From Zasmidium citrigriseum (Eukaryota > Ascomycota > Dothideomycetes > Mycosphaerellales > Mycosphaerellaceae): a DNA stretch of 64,000 bases. The notes below the pieces were generated by a model. The model made no database searches, was not told the DNA's origin, and was given only the letters and a program-made list of their open reading frames with translations. The position numbers and the translations under genes are program-made. The stretch covers positions 434,001 through 498,000 of the forward strand of contig NHNW01000015.1 in assembly GCA_002786025.1 (NCBI GenBank). Reading direction: 5' to 3'. Positions 55,257 to 64,000 of the stretch are shown one piece after another. Positions within the stretch are counted from its first letter, which is position 1, and each line of letters starts with the position of its first letter.

Positions 55257-55556
55257 GGCTCTTCAAATTTGCGTCGAAAGTGCGACTATTGACGGTTGCA
55301 AAGCCAGAAGGTCAGAAGGCTAACAGCAGATATTGTGGTTGACAAGACACTGAACACGATGTAAAGACGAAGCCAAAGTAACATAGTACATGTACGTCGG
55401 ATCCTACGCCTAGCAGACGAGGTAGGCACGCGATGGCTATGCTCAAGAGCCGCGTCGAAAACGAAAGCTCGAGGCTGATAGGAATTGATGCTGATTCTAG
55501 GCATCTGCTCTACAATGGCCTCTCTTCTCTTCTCGCCCCTCAATAGTCTTCGAATC
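55257..55556. other. Promoter-side flank of the retrotransposon insertion
   Basis: 300 bp upstream of the minus-strand hypothetical gene, ending at the retrotransposon target duplication. GC is normal up to the element edge. A minus-strand ORF (55561-55286) begins exactly at the insertion point, with a short hydrophobic C-terminal helix; it is probably not an intact gene. Confidence 0.4.
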
Positions 55557-55561
55557 GGCAT
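55557..55561. repeat. Left copy of 5-bp target-site duplication (GGCAT)
   Basis: GGCAT directly before the left LTR, identical to 62152-62156 directly after the right LTR. A 5-bp duplication is typical of Copia and other LTR-element integrases. Confidence 0.9.
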
Positions 55562-55688
55562 TGTTGTGCAGCAGGATTATGGCCTTCATATAATGATTGA
55601 ATAATTGATTAAAGAAGAGACTATCTACATGGACTGTGAAAACTCTAATATGTCCTTCTTAGCACTCTTACGTAATCTTAGCACAACA
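55562..55688 (-). repeat. 3' LTR (left end on the plus strand)
   Basis: 127 bp starting TGTTGTGCAGCAGG and ending GCACAACA. It differs from the other LTR by 15 substitutions, all transitions, with no indels. Its own C/G losses lie in the inner (right) third. Confidence 0.95.
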
Positions 55689-55697
55689 CTCCCCCTT
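55689..55697 (-). other. Polypurine tract
   Basis: Read on the minus strand this is AAGGGGGAG directly before the 3' LTR, the primer site for plus-strand DNA synthesis in LTR elements. It fixes the element's direction. Confidence 0.75.
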
Positions 55698-56079
55698 AGC
55701 ATGCAGGCATATTAAATAATATAGATGCCTTGCTGCCTTAAGTGCTTTACATACTTCTTAAGAGAGCTTAAGTAACTATAATAATAACTAGGTAGTTACG
55801 AATATATATAATTAGTCTATATAATACTAGTAAACCTTCGCTACTACTTAGTAGGGTATAAAGACCCCTCTTTCTTGCTATTTAAACCTTCTCCTCTATA
55901 TTAACCTCTATATATACTAATTTCCTCTTTTTAGTACTCTATACTACTTTAAACTTATTTAACAATATCTATATATACTTCCTAAGCTTTAAAAGTATTA
56001 ATAAGGTATATATAATATACTAAGCTATTAATTAAGCTAGAGCTAACTTCTATAGAATAGCTACAGCTGTCGTGCCTTA

Positions 56080-57060
56080 ATAGATATCTATTAATACTCC
56101 CGCTAGTTCCTTAACTAATACTAGGGATAATAGTAGTAGCGGTAGTAGTAAGCCTCCTCGTCGTAATTAAGAGTAAGGTTCTAGATAAGGTAGTATATCT
56201 AAGCGTAAGAAGCTACTTAATACTATTCGTAAGGCACTTATAAAGCGTCTTATAAAGAACTACTTTATCTCTATCTTAAAATTAAGTAAGAACTTTACTA
56301 AGGAGGTACTTTAGGTATATAAGGAGATACCTAAGGAGTTTAAGAGTAAGAGATATCTAAAGAATAGCCTAAATCGCTAGTAGATAGGCTTGTTAAGCTT
56401 AGATAATATAGTACGTGCTCCCTTAATAGTTACTAGTAGTAACATTAACTTTAGAAGTAGCGTATACTATATTCTAACTATCTTAGCTACTTCTTAGGGC
56501 AATACTGTAATTAATAGCTATTATAACGCGCCTTCTAATCTAGACAACCGCTATAGGGAGTGTTAAGAGCGTAGAAACCCTAGATTTAGTACCTATGTTA
56601 CTTTCCTAGGCGCTTTCTACGGAGTATATGTTAAGTATACCTTTAGTAATTACTATAAGACTTGCTCCTTTAGCACCTACACGCTAGGCACTCGCTTAGG
56701 AGGTTAAGGAGGTTCCTCTTCTTAAGCTAGTAGAAACGACTCGAACTGTAGTATAAACAGCGCTCTACTATCTCTATTAAGCGTAATCTCTAAGGATAAG
56801 GCTTCTAGAAACTAGTTACTAGCCTTAGGTAACCGCTAGAGAATAGATTAGGCTCGTAACTTTCTTGTCCTAGGCTCTAGAAGTCGTCGTAGTTAAGCTA
56901 TAATTAACTTTAACTATTTATAGGCTTTATTACGACAGGAGGCTATTAAGAGTATAGCTACTACTATTCGTCGTATAGTAGATAAGTTTAAGGATACTTT
57001 TAAGAAGGGAAGCTAGGGATACCGCCTAGATAGGTATTAGCTACTAAAAAATAACTAAAT
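56080..57060 (+). pseudogene. Mutated coding remnant inside the element, opposite to pol
   Basis: Between RNase H and the 3' LTR, the plus strand reads as protein if TAG and TAA are taken as former CAG and CAA. Long stop-free pieces have ordinary amino-acid use, for example EAIKSIATTIRRIVDKFKDT near 56,940-57,000 and a Ser-rich stretch near 56,130. The minus strand shows no Copia domain here. It could be an antisense accessory ORF of the element or a captured host gene fragment. No family is recognised. Confidence 0.5.
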
Positions 57061-57439
57061 TAGTAGTGCTTAGGCTTAATTCTACGGTGCATAAATAATT
57101 TTCTAGCTTCTTAATTTCTCTTAGAAGGAAAAGTTAAGCTTAGGAAGGAGCTTCTCTTATGTTTTAATGTTTTGTACTTTCTAGATACCTAGTATTAGTA
57201 TACTAAAAAGTTGTTTTGGCTTTTAGATTTAATTTTAATACTATAGAATAAAAAGGCTTATATGTTACTACTAAAAAATAGTCTCTAGTCTCTAGTTTCT
57301 AGTTACAAAAGAGATATAAATAAGTGTAATATACATAAGTGCATAGGACATAATTATAGAAGCTAGTTTGTCTTTCTAGCCTTTATAAGAGTATTAGCCT
57401 CTTACTTTGCAGTCTTAATATATTTAATAGTAATAAATC

Positions 57440-57800
57440 CTAAGTTATACTACTCCCTATAGTAATAATTCCTTAAAGATATATACCTAGATCTTCTTAA
57501 GTCTACATAATTCTTAATAAGAGAGATAGCTAACTTATTATCTATAAAGATCTTAAATTGCTTAGGGATAGACTTAACAAATAGCCTAAGTTTAGTAAGT
57601 AAATTATAAAGCTAATAGAGCTCCCTACATATTTCTATAAGAGTAAGATACTTAGCTTTAGTACTAGAAAGTATAACTTACTTTTATATCTTTGATCTCT
57701 AGATTACTAGAGCACTATATATCTTAATAAGTAATCTAGTAGTAGATCTTAAAGTATAGGGATCTCTAGCGAAGTCTATATCTAAGAATACCTTAATATT
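57440..57800 (-). pseudogene. Copia RNase H remnant
   Basis: Minus strand, interrupted by stops. SSTKAKYLTL corresponds to the conserved SSTEAEY block of Copia RNase H, with Glu-to-Lys changes consistent with G-to-A mutation. Confidence 0.7.
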
Positions 57801-58199
57801 AAGGCCTTTAGTCTTCTTATAGACAATTCCCTTATCTTTAGTACTAGAAATGTATCTCTAGACATATTTAGCAGTAGTAATATACTTAGGAGAGGGATTC
57901 TAAAGGAATCTAGCTAAGTAATTAACTATATAGGAGATATTAGGCCTTGTACAGTTTAAGAGGTACTATAGTTCTCTAATAATCTTATTAAATAAGGTAT
58001 AGTCCTATAGAGTGCATTCTCCCTTAAAGGGCTTATATATCTTATCTATAGGGTACTTAATAGAGCGTACTATGTTAAGGTTATAGCCCTTAAGCTTTTA
58101 GAGAGTATAATAGCTCTATAAGAGCTTTAACTTATTCTTATTGTCTTAGAGTAGTTGTATGCCTAGAAAGAGGTTAGTTTCTACTTCCTTAACCTTCTA

Positions 58200-58740
58200 G
58201 CGCTTCTATATCTTGCTTAGGAGCTAGTTAATCTTCTCCCTTAACTTACTAAGGATCTAGAAGTTATTAATATACACTATAATAACTATATCTGTAAGGA
58301 CAAATACATAAGGGTCTAACTATAGTCTTTTAAAGCTAAGATTAATTAAAAGTTAAACAACCTCTTAATACTATAGTATAGCTACTTGTTTAAGCCTATA
58401 TAGACCTTTCTTAAGGCGTATAACTATTCCTAGCCTATTAAACTCCTTAAGTTCTATTAGTAGATAAATATAGAGATCTCTATCTAGATTTAGTATTAGG
58501 AATGTAGTCTCTATATTAACTTAGGCCCTATATAATACTTCTTGCACTACTAGAGCTAATAATACTCTACTTGTTACAGCTCTTAGGGTTAGAGTATATG
58601 TCTCCCTAAAATCAATTCTAGGCCTTTAAGTAAACCCTTTTCTAGTCTATCTAGCCTTAAACTTCTTAATAATATTATTAGGAAGCTACTTAGTCTTAAA
58701 TACCTATTTGTACTTTATTAGGATTCTTCCTTTAGGCAAT
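58200..58740 (-). pseudogene. Copia reverse transcriptase remnant
   Basis: Minus strand with multiple stops. Recognisable blocks in order are a start like KARQTRKGFTQ, RIDFRETYTLT, KGLYRLKQ and VYINNF. The catalytic YVDD aspartates have become asparagine, so activity is lost. Confidence 0.8.
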
Positions 58741-59689
58741 TAAGTCTTGTAAACCTAATCTAATATATCTATGTCTTACAAAGAATTAATCTCTTTAACT
58801 ATAGCTTTCCTCTACTACTTATATTAAGGATTGCTAGGAGTAAGAGCCTCTTAGACAGTTTTAGGATTAGAGTGCCTCTTTAAAGCTCCTCCTATATATA
58901 CTAGGCTATTTAAGTCTATATCCTTATAGTTATAGATAGTAACTTACCTCCTAGACCTTATGCTTTTCCTCTTAATTTTAGGTTTAGGTATTCTCTTCCT
59001 TTTCTTAGTTACTTAAGTAGGCTTAAAGGGAGTCTAAGGTGTATTAAACTAATCTATAGTCTCTTCCTAGGTATCTTAATCTTCTAGGGATTAATTCTAA
59101 GCTTCTTAAGTCTTAAGTTAATAATTCTAAGCCTTATAGGTCTCAAAATCTCTTGTTAACTACTTAAATTCTCTATTTTAGGCTCTAGAAGGCTAGGCTT
59201 AAGAGGAGGTAAGGTTAAAATTAAGTTTAGGCTATAAACTTTACTATAACGTTATGTTATGTAGTAGTTCTATAGTCCTAGGGATTTGCTCTACAATTAG
59301 AGATTACTCTATAATTAGAGCTTATTAAGGTGCTCGTAGTATATTATAAGAAAGTACTACTAGCTCCCCCTAGTCCTTAAATGTCTCTTAAACAATAGGC
59401 CTAAGTAGAGGATACTATTAAGAATCCTAAGGTTCTTATAGCTCTTGTAAGCTCTCCTTAAAGATCTCCCCCTAAGCTATAAGAGGCTTAGGTATATTCT
59501 AATAGCGTATAATATAATAGCTATATGTTTTATGCTTATTAAAAGTTATATAAGGGGATATAAAGAACTTGTTAACCTAGATTTTCTTCTTATAGTCCTA
59601 GTTAGCCCTCTAGTAAATATAGTTTATTATAGAGTTCTCTTAGAAGCCTATAAACTAGGTGATAATAGCCCTAGTATTAAATTTAGCTA

Positions 59690-60300
59690 ACTTAAGTCTC
59701 CTTTGCACTAGAATATAAACAAAGGCTTTACAACTAAAGATCTTAAGCGTAGTTAAGTCTTTAAGGCTAGAATCTCTAGCCTTTAAGTTATTAAGGAATA
59801 GCTTTATTAGTATATCCTTAATCCGTATATTTCCTAAGATATTAGCTAGGAGGATTACGTACTAGACTACATAATCCTAGAGCTATCTTAAGAGGCTTAT
59901 ACTAACTAGTATAGATCTTACTCTAAATAAAATAGACTTATTAGATAACTCTACAATTCTATTTTGCTTAGGTATATATAGGGTAGATATATCCTACCTA
60001 AGCCTAAGTTAAGTAGCTATTTAAGCTAGCTCTATATTAATAAACTCCCCTCTACTATCGGAGAAGAAGATCTTCGGGTGCCTACGGTACTATATAATTA
60101 ATTTATTTACAAAGTACTAAATCTTTGCTATAATATCCTTCTTTGTCTTTATAGTAAAGGCAAAGCGTATTCTAGTCTTTATATCTATTAAAATATATAG
60201 CTATTAATGCCCTTAAAGAGTTAGTAGCGTAATTAGGCCTACTAAATCTATATAGATCTTATTAAGAGCTATCTTAGGCTTTAGCCTAGGCTATCTTAAG
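59690..60300 (-). pseudogene. Copia integrase remnant
   Basis: Minus strand with stops. Blocks include HPKIFFSDSRGEFIN (second catalytic Asp region), LYIPKQNRIVE (cf. PYTPQQNGVVER) and, downstream, FSCKAFVYI. The order integrase then RT marks the element as Copia and not Gypsy. Confidence 0.75.
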
Positions 60301-62024
60301 ACTTTTCTTTAAGATCTTACTAGTTTATAAGTCTTATAATAATCTAGGAGGGAAGTATTAATATTCTCTATTCCCTAGGTAAAGTTCTTAGTAAGGTTAA
60401 GGATCTTTGCCCTAATATAGCTAAGTCTTTTATGCTATAATATAGTAATTTATTTAGGATCCCTTATAGCTAGTATAACAATCTTAGTAGTAGATATTAG
60501 AGTCTAGCCTTTAGGAGTAGGAAATTAGACTCCCTATAGTATATTAATATCCACAATTAGTATTATGTTTCTAATAACTTTACTATCCTTTATAAGATCT
60601 CTAGTATACTTATTTTAAGTAATATTGCCTTTACGCTTAAGTCTGCCCTTTAAGATTAAGTTATAATGTAAGTAGGGTAAGTAGAGCGCATTTATAAGCT
60701 TTATCTTAGTCTTGTAGCCTACCTTAGTCTTTAAGTAAAGCCTAACTATATCCTTGTATATATAGCTTAAAGTTCCTATAGCTTGTAAGAAGTTAATTAG
60801 CTTACTTAAGCGCTCTATAGATTTAAACTATAATCTCTTATTAAAGAAGTAATATAAGGTTCTAGAATTAAAGATAATACTATTAGAAGTAAGGCCCTTC
60901 TACCTAGTATTAGCTATAGCGGCTCTAGCTTAACTTAAGCTATCTTTACTATAATAGTACTCCTTAAGTAGTACCCTATTATTAATATCTTCTTTACCTT
61001 ACGTAGCTACGCCTTTCTTATAGGTAGATCTCCCTCTACTCTTTAACTTGCCCTTTATTAACTTAGACTTCTTTTTATTATTAGAATCTTAAGGCTTAGG
61101 TATCTAGCTAGGAGGAGCCTTTTTAGGATACTTAATCTAATATTTCTCTAGAGGATATCCCTTCTTCCTATATTCTTTATATTTAGAGCTTACTCTAGTA
61201 GCCCCTATAGGTCTACTAGGTACTCTAGGAATATATAGAGGCTTCTTATTTCTTAGGGTTAATATTAACACTTCTAAGTTATAATTCTTAGGCCTATAGG
61301 CTTGCCTCTATAATCTTGTCTACTCTAGATACCTTATACCCCCTATAAACAAGATATTAATATATGTTCTTAGTAATTTAATATTAGCCCTTAAGACTAT
61401 ATTAGCCTTATAGTACTGTTCTATTATAGTTTTATGCTTTTGAAGATTCTTTTAGAAAGCTTTATAGTATACTAAGGTGTTATTATTATTACCTATTCTT
61501 ATCCTATAGAGGGTCTTAATCGTTTAATAGATATCTACTATAACTACTAGTATATATATTACTTTAATAGTATTAAACAGTTCCTTTACTATCTTCCTTG
61601 TTCTACTAAAGTCTAGCCTAATGTTATTATTAAGTCTTAAGCTAATAAGACTAAAAGCTATAATATCTTTCCTTTACTAGGCCTTTACTCTTATATTAAA
61701 CTCTTCTTAAGTCTCCGTAGGAGCTCTATAGGCCGTAGGTCTTAGGTATTAGGGGTATAGCTCGTAGAGGAAGTATAGTATGTCCTTAAAGACAACTTTA
61801 ATATAGTTCTTTTCTAGTAGGATACCCTTAAGGATATTCTTCTAGGTTATAAATAAACTACCTTTCTTAAGAACGTATTTGCTACTAGTCTTATCGCTTT
61901 AGGACTCTATGTTTAGTATAGAGTAGGTATACAAGTAGAGATAGTAGGGTAGATTCTTAGATTAAGGTAGAGGGATTAAATTAATGTATTTGTAAACTAA
62001 TCTGTAAGCGCCGGGCTTATAACC

Positions 62025-62151
62025 TATTATATAGTAGGATTATAGCCTTTATATAATAATTAAATAATTGATTAAAGAAGAGACTATCTACATAGACTAT
62101 GAAAACTCTAATGTGTCCTTCTTAGCACTCTCACGTGATCTCAGCACAACA
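62025..62151 (-). repeat. 5' LTR (right end on the plus strand)
   Basis: 127 bp aligned without gaps to the left LTR. It starts TATTATATAGTAGG, mutated from TGTTGTGCAGCAGG, and ends GCACAACA. Its C/G losses lie in the inner (left) half; its outer end is unmutated. Confidence 0.95.
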
Positions 62152-62156
62152 GGCAT
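62152..62156. repeat. Right copy of target-site duplication (GGCAT)
   Basis: Identical to 55557-55561; see the left copy. Confidence 0.9.
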
Positions 62157-62941
62157 CAGGGGAATACGAGCTTCTTTGGCGGGCGAGAATGTCGATGCGG
62201 AGAGCGTTCTTGAACGGATGAAAAGATCTCATCATGACGACCTCAATCGATAACAAATCTTCGCTCAGTATACGGGGTATCTTGGCTGGAGATACTGAAG
62301 TGCAGTGCCCGTGGCAGGAGGTATGGCAGAGGGAAGAGCGATCGGCTCTCGGGAGGCCCGAACCTTACCTCGCGGGAGCGCTAGCATGTGGCACGGCGAA
62401 AGACACCGTGAGAGCCACTGAAGGGCGGGCGAAAACGCTGTGGATGACCTCCGCGTTTCGTCTTTCTCGGCTTAGTTTCGTGGCTAGCCACGAATAAAGA
62501 CACGGTGCTCAAGTTTTCAGTATCTGGAGCGTCGCCCGCGCAGTTGGAAACTCCAATCCAGCTCTCGCCCAGAACCACGAAACGGCAGGCTTTCGCAGCA
62601 AACAACAACCCACCCCTCTCGATATTGCTCGACGATACTTTACCATCGACGACGACGCGACTCATCACTGCGAATCGAAATAACACCAATCAATCCACGG
62701 ACTCATCGAACGCGCTGAACCGCGACTGTGCGCGTGCCTCTACGACCTTGCAACGAGCAACGAGTGAACGAGACGACTTTGCTCCCACCGACCCCGAACA
62801 CCACGAAACCAACTCGACAACATCGAACAAACGTATTGCGGACCGCTCACTCGGCTGATGGATGTCGGTCATGACAAGAGTACCCAGTGGCTGAAGCACA
62901 ACCCATACAAGTAGCCGCAAGGCTGCCACTACTCTTCCACC
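62157..62941. promoter_or_regulatory. Region between retrotransposon and TRA1, with an 18-bp palindrome
   Basis: 785 bp of normal-GC DNA. It should contain the TRA1 promoter and a long leader; the 117-codon ORF at 62505-62858 would then be an upstream ORF or chance. A perfect 18-bp palindrome, TTCGTGGCTAGCCACGAA, lies at 62477-62494. The start of this stretch holds one side of the ORF cut by the retrotransposon. Confidence 0.5.
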
Positions 62942-64000
62942 ATGGCCGACCGCACGATGGAGGTCTACGAGGCCAAGCTTCAGGACCCATCCATCGACCT
63001 CAAGACCAAAGGCACCATCCTCACCGAACTACGAGATCAACTCGAAGGTCTGTGCCAGCCGCCGACCTACAGCACCTTCCTGAACAAGTTTTTGCCCATA
63101 TTCCTCAACATCCTCTCCGGACCGACCGTCTTCACATCGACCTCGCCGGAGCAGAGAGTACGATCATGCGTGTTGGAGATAATACATCGGCTTCCGCTGT
63201 CGTCGGACATTCAATCAATGGAGCCGCATGCAGAGAAGATTGTGGACAAGTGTTTGGAGTTGGTACCGATTGACAACGAGGACAATGTGGTGCTCTGCCT
63301 AAAGGTCGTCATGGACTTTTGCAGATACCACACCAAAGTTCCAGGCGTGGCGGACAAGGCACAGGCGTTTCTGGACTTGATCTTGGACATCTTTGACAGT
63401 ATGGAGCAGACTGTCAAGGACACTTTCGATACGCCTGTGTCATCAGCCGCTGCAGCAGCAGGAGGTGCTCCTGGAACACCAAATGCCGGTACTCCTGGAT
63501 CGCCAGTGGCCACCTCACAATCCCTCGTCGCAGATCCGACGGCAGAGCAGCAGACAACTCGGCAGCTGGTCAAGGGCATGCACAGCTTCAAAGTCGTTGC
63601 AGAGTGTCCAATAATAGTGGTCTCCATCTTCCAGGCGCATCGGGCACTGGCTCCGAAGAATGTCGCGAAGTTCACGCCTCGAATAAAGAACACGCTGTTG
63701 CTCCAGGCAGGGCCGCAGAAGAAAGCTCACGAGGAGGCTGAGCAGAATGGCACCATCTTTACCAGTATCGCCCGCGAAATCAAACTCAAGGGTCAGACTG
63801 CTGCCTTTGGTGATCTTGTCACGGCACAGGTCAAGACCATGTCATTCCTGGCCTATCTGTTACGAGCATACGCCCAGTCATTGAACGATTTCCTACCGAG
63901 CCTCCCAGATCTCACGGTACGATTACTGCGCGATGTGCCCAGGAGTCATACCGCGACTCGAAAGGAGCTGCTGGTAGCCATTCGACATATCATCAACTTC
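62942..64000 (+). CDS. tra1: Tra1 (SAGA/NuA4 PIKK-like subunit), N-terminal 353 codons, 3' truncated
   Basis: The frame is open from the ATG at 62942 (context CACCATGGCC) to the window end with no intron. It begins MADRTMEVYEAKLQDPSIDL and has the HEAT-type N-terminus of Tra1, including VVMDFCRYHTKV, an insert rich in Ala/Gly/Thr/Pro (SSAAAAAGGAPGTPNAGTPG) and the conserved block VRLLRDVPRSHTATRKELLV-AIRHIINF at the edge, split here. Tra1 is a ~3,700-residue pseudokinase that carries activators to the SAGA and NuA4 histone acetyltransferases. The missing part should follow beyond the window. Confidence 0.92.
   Translation, partial: MADRTMEVYEAKLQDPSIDLKTKGTILTELRDQLEGLCQPPTYSTFLNKFLPIFLNILSGPTVFTSTSPEQRVRSCVLEIIHRLPLSSDIQSMEPHAEKIVDKCLELVPIDNEDNVVLCLKVVMDFCRYHTKVPGVADKAQAFLDLILDIFDSMEQTVKDTFDTPVSSAAAAAGGAPGTPNAGTPGSPVATSQSLVADPTAEQQTTRQLVKGMHSFKVVAECPIIVVSIFQAHRALAPKNVAKFTPRIKNTLLLQAGPQKKAHEEAEQNGTIFTSIAREIKLKGQTAAFGDLVTAQVKTMSFLAYLLRAYAQSLNDFLPSLPDLTVRLLRDVPRSHTATRKELLVAIRHIINF

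Larger units (their letters stand above)
55562..62151 (-). mobile_element. RIP-degraded Ty1/Copia-type LTR retrotransposon (6,590 bp)
   Basis: The element has 127-bp LTRs, TG...CA ends with an 8-bp inverted terminus (TGTTGTGC/GCACAACA) and a 5-bp target duplication. It is strongly AT-rich and no ORF of useful length survives. Reading the minus strand through stop codons shows, in Copia order, integrase (DSRGEF near 60,060), reverse transcriptase (VYINNF near 58,270, from YVDD-type) and RNase H (SSTKAKYLTL near 57,650). The Asp-to-Asn and Glu-to-Lys changes are those expected from G-to-A mutation. A polypurine tract next to the left LTR confirms minus-strand orientation. It cannot move by itself. 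A GC-rich word, GCGCCGGGC, survives inside the 5' LTR edge and may be part of the primer site. Confidence 0.95.

Noticed and set aside
62505..62858. 117-codon ORF before TRA1
   Set aside because: Low-complexity Thr/Asn/Arg composition in what should be the TRA1 leader; an upstream ORF at most.
1..64000. Biosynthetic gene cluster, CRISPR array or defence island
   Set aside because: No PKS/NRPS/terpene synthase core, no regular spacer repeats, and the content is ordinary eukaryotic.

Overview
This is a 64-kb piece of a filamentous ascomycete (Pezizomycotina) chromosome. The evidence is spliceosomal introns of about 50-75 bp with GTRNGT donors and CTAAC/CTGAC-type branch sites, fungal-only families (HET, Ytp1, fungal Sec8, Mid2-like, ERF4), and one retrotransposon whose two LTRs differ only by C/T and G/A transitions, the mark of repeat-induced point mutation (RIP). 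The gene style suggests a Dothideomycete, but I cannot name the species. Neither end of the window falls in a gap: the first gene lacks its 5' end and the last (TRA1-like) lacks its 3' end.

Layout. 1-35.3 kb is mostly conserved housekeeping DNA. In order it holds a DUF4203 membrane protein, a small DUF2423 ribosome-assembly protein, a Siz/PIAS SUMO ligase, sterol C5-desaturase (ERG3), a GT8 glycosyltransferase, a Ytp1-like membrane protein, the recombination factor Swi5, an RFX regulator, Yop1, a HET protein fused to membrane segments, a Cys-rich single-pass surface protein, exocyst Sec8, Paf1-complex Ctr9, a GDP-mannose transporter and a Plp1/TXNDC9 thioredoxin-fold protein. Many are arranged as divergent pairs sharing 0.3-0.85 kb promoters (Ytp1/Swi5, RFX/Yop1, Sec8/Ctr9, Vrg4/Plp1).

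35.6-55.3 kb is more accessory. It has three small single-pass membrane proteins (two sharing LPSYG...PPxY motifs), a GNAT, an ERF4-type palmitoyltransferase subunit, a fasciclin protein, a decayed gene, a transcription-factor-like gene with an unresolved frame break, two small possibly duplicated genes, a 3-TM protein, a nitronate monooxygenase, a mucin-like secreted protein, an intron-containing tRNA-Ala(AGC), a secreted epoxide hydrolase and a small two-exon gene.

55,562-62,151 is a complete but RIP-ruined Copia-type LTR retrotransposon on the minus strand, with 127-bp LTRs and a 5-bp target duplication (GGCAT). It also carries a roughly 1-kb remnant that reads best on the opposite strand. 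Beyond it, normal-GC DNA resumes and leads into the TRA1-like gene at 62,942. Membrane and secretory traffic (Yop1, Sec8, Vrg4, ERF4, possible Rsp5-adaptor-like proteins) and chromatin/transcription (Siz, RFX, Ctr9, Tra1) are the main themes. I see no biosynthetic cluster, CRISPR array or rRNA.
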